From: Spongilla lacustris
Lineage: Eukaryota > Porifera > Demospongiae > Spongillida > Spongillidae
Assembly (NCBI GenBank): GCA_949361645.1
Contig: OX442420.1
Location: forward strand, 2,959,882 to 3,023,881
Direction: 5' to 3'
DNA: 64,000 nt
Positions within the stretch are counted from its first letter, which is position 1, and each line of letters opens with the position of its first letter. A program made the translations under genes and the position numbers. Under the pieces are notes generated by a model. It did not search any database. It was not told the DNA's origin and was given only the letters and a program-made list of their open reading frames with translations. Positions 58,674-64,000 of the stretch are shown here, piece after piece.

Positions 58674-59215
58674 TCCCCGGCCTCCCCCCTCCCGCGCCAT
58701 ATAGCATGTTATGTGTTTGTTCTTGTGTCGCCACCACAACAACGCAGCCTCAACTTGCATGAAAATTGTGAGGTTATTGCTCGATGATTATACTTAAAAA
58801 TATCGCGATACTATATCGCGATATTTTACTCATATCGCGATATATCGCGATATAGGCGATATCGGCTAAAGCCCATATCGCGGCAGCACTGGATGTGACA
58901 CGTGATCTAATCATAAATGAAAACATGCGGTACCAAATAATGGTGCGGGCGGGAAATGGGAAACAAGGAATCTTATTGTAGTGGCCTTCCAGTGTAGATT
59001 CCATCGTTAACGCTCCTGGATCGACTTGGCTCTTGAAATTACTCGTTCTGACGCCCAAGGGGGCTTTAGGGGCAGATGAAGCTGAAAGAGCGAGGTACTT
59101 CCATGCAAGTATTGCAATAGTAGGGAATTGTGAGTTGATGAGAATTGCCGATCGACATAGCAGCGCGGAGGGTCACTTGCGTATCAATTAATTAAACACC
59201 GAATAATTTATAATT

Positions 59216-59304
59216 AATTGGCCTGACAGGTCGGCCTATCAGGCCAGGGCCGGCCTCAGGCCAGACCCTACACTCAGGCCTGGCTGGCCTACGGCAATCC
59301 TGTC
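59216..59304. mobile_element. Solo end of the CAGGGTTGCCGAA hAT family
   Basis: GGCCTACGGCAATCCTG preceded by GGCCTG/CAGGTC repeats. Only one terminus is visible; no partner was found. Confidence 0.6.
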
Positions 59305-59506
59305 TTATATCCATGCAGTGGTGGGATGACTGGGGTGCAATTGCACTCGTTAGCACCCCACTGGCTACGGGCCTGATATTACCTGCATATACCGGTATGC
59401 ACGACTTGAGAGGCTCACCGAATCCCACACCGGCGCATATATCATTGTTTTCAGCGGATCACTTCAGGCAGGTTTTCCACGGCACCGATGCCCCCTAATA
59501 GCTCAG

Positions 59507-59715
59507 GTTTTTTCTCACCAAATAGCTCCGATCGTTTTTCATCGGATAGCTTCAACTTGTTGTCACCGAGTAGACGGAGTAGTTCTGGTTTGTTGTCACC
59601 GAGTAGTTCTGGCTTGTTGTCACCGAGTAGTTCTGGATTGTTTTCACCGAGTAGTTCTCGTTTGTTGTCACCGAGTACTTCATGTTCCAGTTTGTTGTCA
59701 CCGAATAGCTCCGGT
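59507..59715. repeat. 24-bp minisatellite (about eight units)
   Basis: Unit GTTGTCACCGAGTAGTTCTG plus GTTT, with changes. It is open on both strands as 8-residue repeats (LLGDNKPE on minus, SPSSSGLL on plus). Neither is supported as a gene. Confidence 0.85.
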
Positions 59716-59848
59716 ATGCAAAGTTTGCCGCCGTTGGCTGGTGCTGAATTTCCAACAAACCACTCCAACGGCGGAGTATTGAACCACAGGAAAAACCTAT
59801 TACCTCCTTGCGCAATCCCGCCTCATGCATGGCTCATGCATGTGAAGC

Positions 59849-62240
59849 ATGGCACAAGCCAACAAGTCCAGCTTAATTAATGGCCGTTTTTTTGCGCTAC
59901 CGCCCTTGCAGAAAGGAAAGCACACCACAAATCCAATTTGGAACTACTTTGGTTGGTTTGCTGGTGAGCCGATTCACCAGGTTGCATGTATGTGTCCAAT
60001 GCCAGGCAAAGATGGTTCGATTTGTGGGCATTTATTTAGCTTAAAACCATCACATGGCACTTCCAAACTTTCCAGACATCTGCAGCATAAGCACAAAGAA
60101 CATCATTTTGAATGGTCTACTGCCTCAACTAAAAGCAAGTATAATCAGGAGAAACGTGTTGCTGCTGCAGCTAAAGTCACTGGCACTCAAGTACAGTACA
60201 ATCAATGTTGCCTTTGACAATGCCCCTCCAAGAACGGATGAACCACCACCGAAGGTACATGTTGTTTTGCTGCTTTGATTCCAGACCACTGTCCATGAGC
60301 CATCACATGGGTTTCAAGCTCTATTCCATGGCTTTGAATCCAAGATACCCAGCCAACTGTGGTCACGGAACATTTACATTTCTTCTAAAGCAAGAGGTGT
60401 CTACTTTGCAAGAAAAGATCAAGGCAGAACTTAAGTGTCAGATTGAATCTATGCGGTATGGGCATCCCCTTTCAGCTCAGTTTGACATTTGGACAAGAGG
60501 AATGCGTGATGCATATGGAGGAATCTCAGTGCAGTACATTGATCCTTGGTGGAACTTCAGAATGGTACGGCTTGGCATGAATCAGTTTGATGGTACACAC
60601 AAAGCAGATGACATTGAGGCCTGGTTTATTCATAACTTGAAGCAGTTCATCCCAGACAAGATAATCCAAAACTATCTTTCTGCATGTGCTCTTGACGAGG
60701 CTGGCAATGGCATAAATGCAATGAAGAAATTGGGTGTTGATGGACAGAGGTGTGTTAGCCACAGGCTGAAAACAGCTGTAAGGTGGGCAATGGGCATAAG
60801 TGGTGCCGAAAGTTAGAACCCTGATATCAGAGATTTATTTGCTAAAGTTGCCAAGATTGTTACACATTTCTCACACTCCTGTATTATGAAGCACTCTATG
60901 TGAGAATCAAGAGTACTAGATACTTGAACAAGAGCTACTTGTCAGAAGACATTCTTGATATCATGGAACTTGCTGAAAGAGACCTCAGTGTGGAAAAAAC
61001 CCACACAGCACGGGATTGCACAGATTAGAGTGCATCAAGCTTACAAGTGAAGAGACGCAACAACACCAGGTGGTCCAGTGGGCTCCTTATGGCCACTCGA
61101 TTCTTCCAACTCAAAGCACCTTTTCAGCATACATTGAAAAGAGTACTGGCAGAAAAATGAAGCTCCTGGCCTTGACACCAATGGAGTGGGATATTCTTCG
61201 GCAGAGGATTGGTGTGCTTACTGCTCCACATTTGGTGTCTCTAAAGGTGAGTTTGATCCATGCATGCTCTTGCCATGCAGCTATTTACTTGTCTCATATT
61301 GTACAGGCTCAGGAAAGTAGACCAGGGACAATCGCTTCATGCATGTTGGAGATGTCATACCTTGTGGAAGTACTGAAAGATGATCAAGTTGACTGTCCGG
61401 TTGAACCTCCCGTTGGTGCTGATCAACACAAGCTCACCTTCATTCCAATCCCTAAGGAGGACTTATACGAGTGTGCTCAAACTATTCGTACCGTACTACT
61501 AACTGAGATTGATCGGCTTCATCTCGCAAGACCTACAACTAAGGTGGAAAAGCTAAATCTTGTGTTAGATCCTCGCACAAAAGACTTTTTGTCAGATAGT
61601 GACAAGAAAGCTTGTTGGAGTGCGCTTGAAGTAGAGTATGAGCGTGTTGTGAAAGAAATGCAAAATGACTCCGATGCTGCAGTGCACCAGCAAGGAATAG
61701 GTCATGCAAACAAGGAGACAGGAAAACAAGGTGAAATGAAAAGAAGTCATTGCACTGCCTGATGATTGTCATAGCTCAATAGAACGTGTGAAAAGACGCA
61801 AACAGGATACACAAGTTGTCAGCAGAATGGAGGTGGTGCGTATGCAGTCAGAAATCAACTGATGCTTGGAAGTGATCCAACAGGTGACTGTGGTAAATGG
61901 TATGGTGGACATGGATGAACAACCTTTTAGTATCTGCAAATTCTGGAAAGAGCTCACCATTCCTAGTACTGATGCAAACAGGGCCACAATGAAATACAGA
62001 ATTTTGGGAGAGATAGCGTGTGAGAACATTCCTGTATCTGCACACAGTTGCGACAATGAAAGAATGTTTAGACATGCCAAGCTCCCGATTATCTGCGACA
62101 CAACTTGGTTTCTTCAACGGTATCAGACTAAATAATCCCTTGTCTTGTTCCTTCACCAGAATAAGGAGCTCGTCCAAGATTGGTTGGATCTAAATACTGC
62201 ATTAAAGGGTGGAGTGGACATTTTAGAGGACTCTTAATTT
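59849..62240 (+). pseudogene. BED-finger hAT transposase, decayed
   Basis: The four plus ORFs are collinear. 59849-60217: WNYFGWFAGEPIHQVACMCP ... SKLSRHLQHKHKEHH, a BED-type zinc finger. 60290-60816: AQFDIWTRGMRDAYGGISVQ, ACALDEAGNGINAMKKLGVD and RCVSHRLKTAV, the catalytic-core landmarks (first Asp, second Asp, C-x-H). 61016-61762: VEKLNLVLDPRTKDF and a helical segment. 61866-62135: KFWKELTIPSTDANRATMKY and NIPVSAHSCDNERMFRHAKL, a decayed hATC dimerisation domain. Frame changes separate all pieces. hAT transposases cut and paste elements with 8-base duplications; this copy is broken. Its own inverted ends were not located. Confidence 0.85.
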
Positions 62241-62356
62241 GGCGTTGTTACATTCAGATGATGGTCAGGATGTGTATTTCACCTGATTCAATGAATGCAC
62301 TGTTTGCTTGGCTTTTCATGTTCTCAGGTAAAGTTAGTAAACTACCATAGAGTACT

Positions 62357-62520
62357 CCCACCAAAAAAAAGTGTCTTGCGTTTAAATGAGCTAATCTCGA
62401 GCGCTAATGTACGCGAGCTGTTCATCAGAATTCCATCAGTTTCACTTTCCACAGGTATGCGCTAGCATTTGTAATTACGACAATACGCTCACTTAAACAT
62501 GAGCCATTTCTTTTGGTGGG
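62357..62520. mobile_element. 164-bp MITE
   Basis: CCCACCAAAA...GTTTAAATGAGC and, inverted, CCCACCAAAAGAAAT...GTTTAAGTGAGC. Non-coding. Confidence 0.7.
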
Positions 62521-62589
62521 CTTAGTACACGTACTCCAACGTTTGAGTGTGACGTGTTTGTGTGCAACTACATGCATATATGTACTTGC

Positions 62590-62755
62590 TGATCCGATCA
62601 TTCACGGATCAATTGACCCGCATCCGCTTTAAAAATAAGAATTCAACCCTGATCCTGATCCACTATCTAATTGGCCCCAGCATTTATCCGGATCCACAAT
62701 TATCTGGACTCAGTTATTCTTGATCCACACCCGGATCCACGATCCACTGAAAACA
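62590..62755. repeat. GATCC/GGATC-rich irregular repeat
   Basis: GATCC or GGATC occurs about ten times in 165 bases (for example GATCCACACCCGGATCCACG). It lies directly upstream of the copy 3 exon leader. Confidence 0.75.
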
Positions 62756-62869
62756 ATGGCGTATATGTTATTTTATCTACTGTAGTACCTAGCCGCAATA
62801 CCGAAAATGCGCATAATTATCTATATATAATTTTTTTCTTCGCATAATAATTACAGTACATCCAACGAC

Positions 62870-63067
62870 ATGGCGTTAGCTGGTGCTCGAACGCAGCTTG
62901 AAGAAAGCGTCAACGGCACTCTATACGGTGTACACACGGAGACGGTAGCGGTGCAAGGAGATAACGGTGAATTGATCGCCGGGGTACGACAGATCGCATT
63001 TGCTGCCAAGCGCCTTCCGAACGGTGCACTACATCTCTTTACACGTACCCAGGAAGCAGTTGGAGTT
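62870..63067 (+). CDS. Copy 3 of the recurrent 66-codon first exon (unknown family)
   Basis: ATG at 62870, donor GTAAGT at 63068, 198 bases. Begins MALAGARTQLEESVNGTLYG and ends TRTQEAVGV. The leader from 62787 (ACCTAGCCGCAATACCGAAA) matches copy 2. After the donor only about 14 bases are shared. Compared with copy 2 I count one purely synonymous codon difference against about eleven residue changes. The following exon was not found in the remaining 0.9 kb. Confidence 0.6.
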
Positions 63068-63318
63068 GTAAGTTACTATTAAGTATGCATGGTGGCCCTT
63101 AACGTCGCAGGCAAGAGAACAATGATATTTCACAATACAGATGTCACATCTGTTTTCAGTTGTTTTGTGCATGTTGATACATGGATTGGGAACCCAGCAA
63201 TGAATGTCATTAGTTACGTGCAGTCCGAGTTTCGCCGGAAGTGGTCGTTAGTTCGGGTTTTATGGCTAGCTGTGTATATAAAGTCTGTTACGAATTTTTA
63301 CGAGCTCATAGTACGCAC

Positions 63319-63920
63319 ATCCCCATACACCACGACGTGTAAACTCAACTTTTCAGTCTTCTAATTCACAGGCGTGCATATAAAAACGTGTTATAGTCCC
63401 ACAAACAACAGTGGTCATTACTTACCCCGAACACCTTACACGCTACGAGCTGCACGCTACAGACATATGACAGATGTACGTTGACAACCTAATAGCTTTC
63501 GTAGGGAAGTATCAGAAACTGCTTAGATGGTTCCTATGTGACTTACCGTACTCACGGTACCGTCCCACAAAGCCTACGCAAATTTTAAACGCCAGCTCAT
63601 ACATAGTACGACAAGCAGAAAGATTCACTTCTCCATACACCACGATGTGTGCACTACACTTTTCAGTCTTTTAATCTTACAGGCGTGCATATGAAAACGT
63701 GTTACTGACAGTCGCATGCACAAACAGTGGTATATATATATATAGCAGCTAACACGGTACACGCTAGGAACTACACGCTACAGATACATGTAGGAGTCAA
63801 CCTCATAGCTTTCGTAGTGAAGTATCTGAAACTGCTTAGATGGTTCCTATACGGCTTACCATACTCACGATACAGTCACGCAATGCCTTCAAGCCGTCTA
63901 TGAACTATAATCAACGTTCA
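63319..63920. repeat. Tandem repeat, period about 310 bp
   Basis: CCATACACCACGA-GTGT, TTTTCAGTCTT and GGCGTGCATAT-AAAACG recur at about 63325 and 63635. GAAACTGCTTAGATGGTTCC recurs at about 63510 and 63828. The 66-91 codon frames over it are repeat artefacts. The repeat may continue past the window edge. Confidence 0.75.
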
Positions 63921-64000
63921 ACCTGCCCTAACAATGAGTAGGGTTGTATACAGATTGACAACTAACCTATATGAACACTTCTTACCAGTAAAACACGCGC

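Larger units (their letters stand above)
53975..58891. mobile_element. Composite with ATATCGCGATAT-type hAT-like ends (4.9 kb)
   Basis: The left end CAGGGCTGCCGCGATAT (53975) and right end ATATCGCGGCAGCACTG (ending 58891) match the two ends of the 956-base element at 47673-48628, as do about 430 and 270 internal bases. Thus the short element looks like a deletion form of this one. GATGTGAG and GATGTGAC stand outside but are offset by three bases on the left. The inside includes a second hAT insertion (54405-55773), the N gap, a minisatellite and a decayed exon. No transposase was seen, so it may be two unrelated ends. Confidence 0.5.

Noticed and set aside
59451..59880. 105-codon minus and 130-codon plus ORFs with 8-residue repeats
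   Set aside because: Both strands are open because of the 24-bp minisatellite; no other support.
63089..63674. Three ORFs after the copy 3 exon
   Set aside because: They follow the 310-bp tandem repeat and have no shared protein features beyond it.

Overview
The window looks like animal nuclear DNA and most likely comes from a demosponge (Amphimedon-like). This is inference. The reasons are an AT-rich background, very short introns with GT..AG borders, exons of a sponge-type receptor tyrosine kinase, the frequent TACATGTA palindrome, and mosaics of hAT, Ty3/gypsy, piggyBac-like and retroelement remnants. There is no bacterial gene organisation. Almost all long open frames are low-complexity artefacts or shadows; the real coding content is short exons. 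A 200-base N gap lies at 55792-55991.

Layout. Positions 1-5580 and about 31400-36213 are arms of one large imperfect inverted duplication. Each arm carries a copy of a small Cys-rich four-helix membrane protein gene (left copy on minus and cut by the window edge; right copy on plus with intact 3' exons at 33462-33520, 35719-35819 and 36157-36551). A third copy at 40616-42316 is split by a 1.0 kb palindromic TA-insertion element. The arms also carry retroelement 3' fragments and private transposon insertions, including a TTAA-flanked piggyBac-like MITE with its empty site kept in the other arm.

The space between the arms holds several inverted-repeat elements (5.7-10.8 kb), a decayed receptor tyrosine kinase on minus (12164-16548), an ankyrin-repeat exon (22933-23012), a hammerhead-like RNA motif (18359-18397), hAT remnants, and a coding-like fragment at 27.5 kb. 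From 38 kb the window is mostly mobile DNA: a retroelement C-terminal fragment (38282-38900), a second hammerhead-like motif (44506-44546), and a truncated Ty3/gypsy element on minus (about 44795-50041). That element was hit by two unrelated hAT-type elements (46475-47305 and 47673-48628). Then come a 4.9 kb composite with hAT-like ends (53975-58891) that itself contains a hAT insertion, the N gap and a purine minisatellite, and finally a decayed BED-finger hAT transposase (59849-62240).

The most curious item is a 198-base first exon, present three times (8919-9116 minus, 25473-25670 plus, 62870-63067 plus). Its start codon, length, splice donor and 5' flank are conserved, and the differences are mainly amino-acid-changing. 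I do not recognise its protein family. No complete housekeeping gene, tRNA, rRNA or CRISPR array was found.
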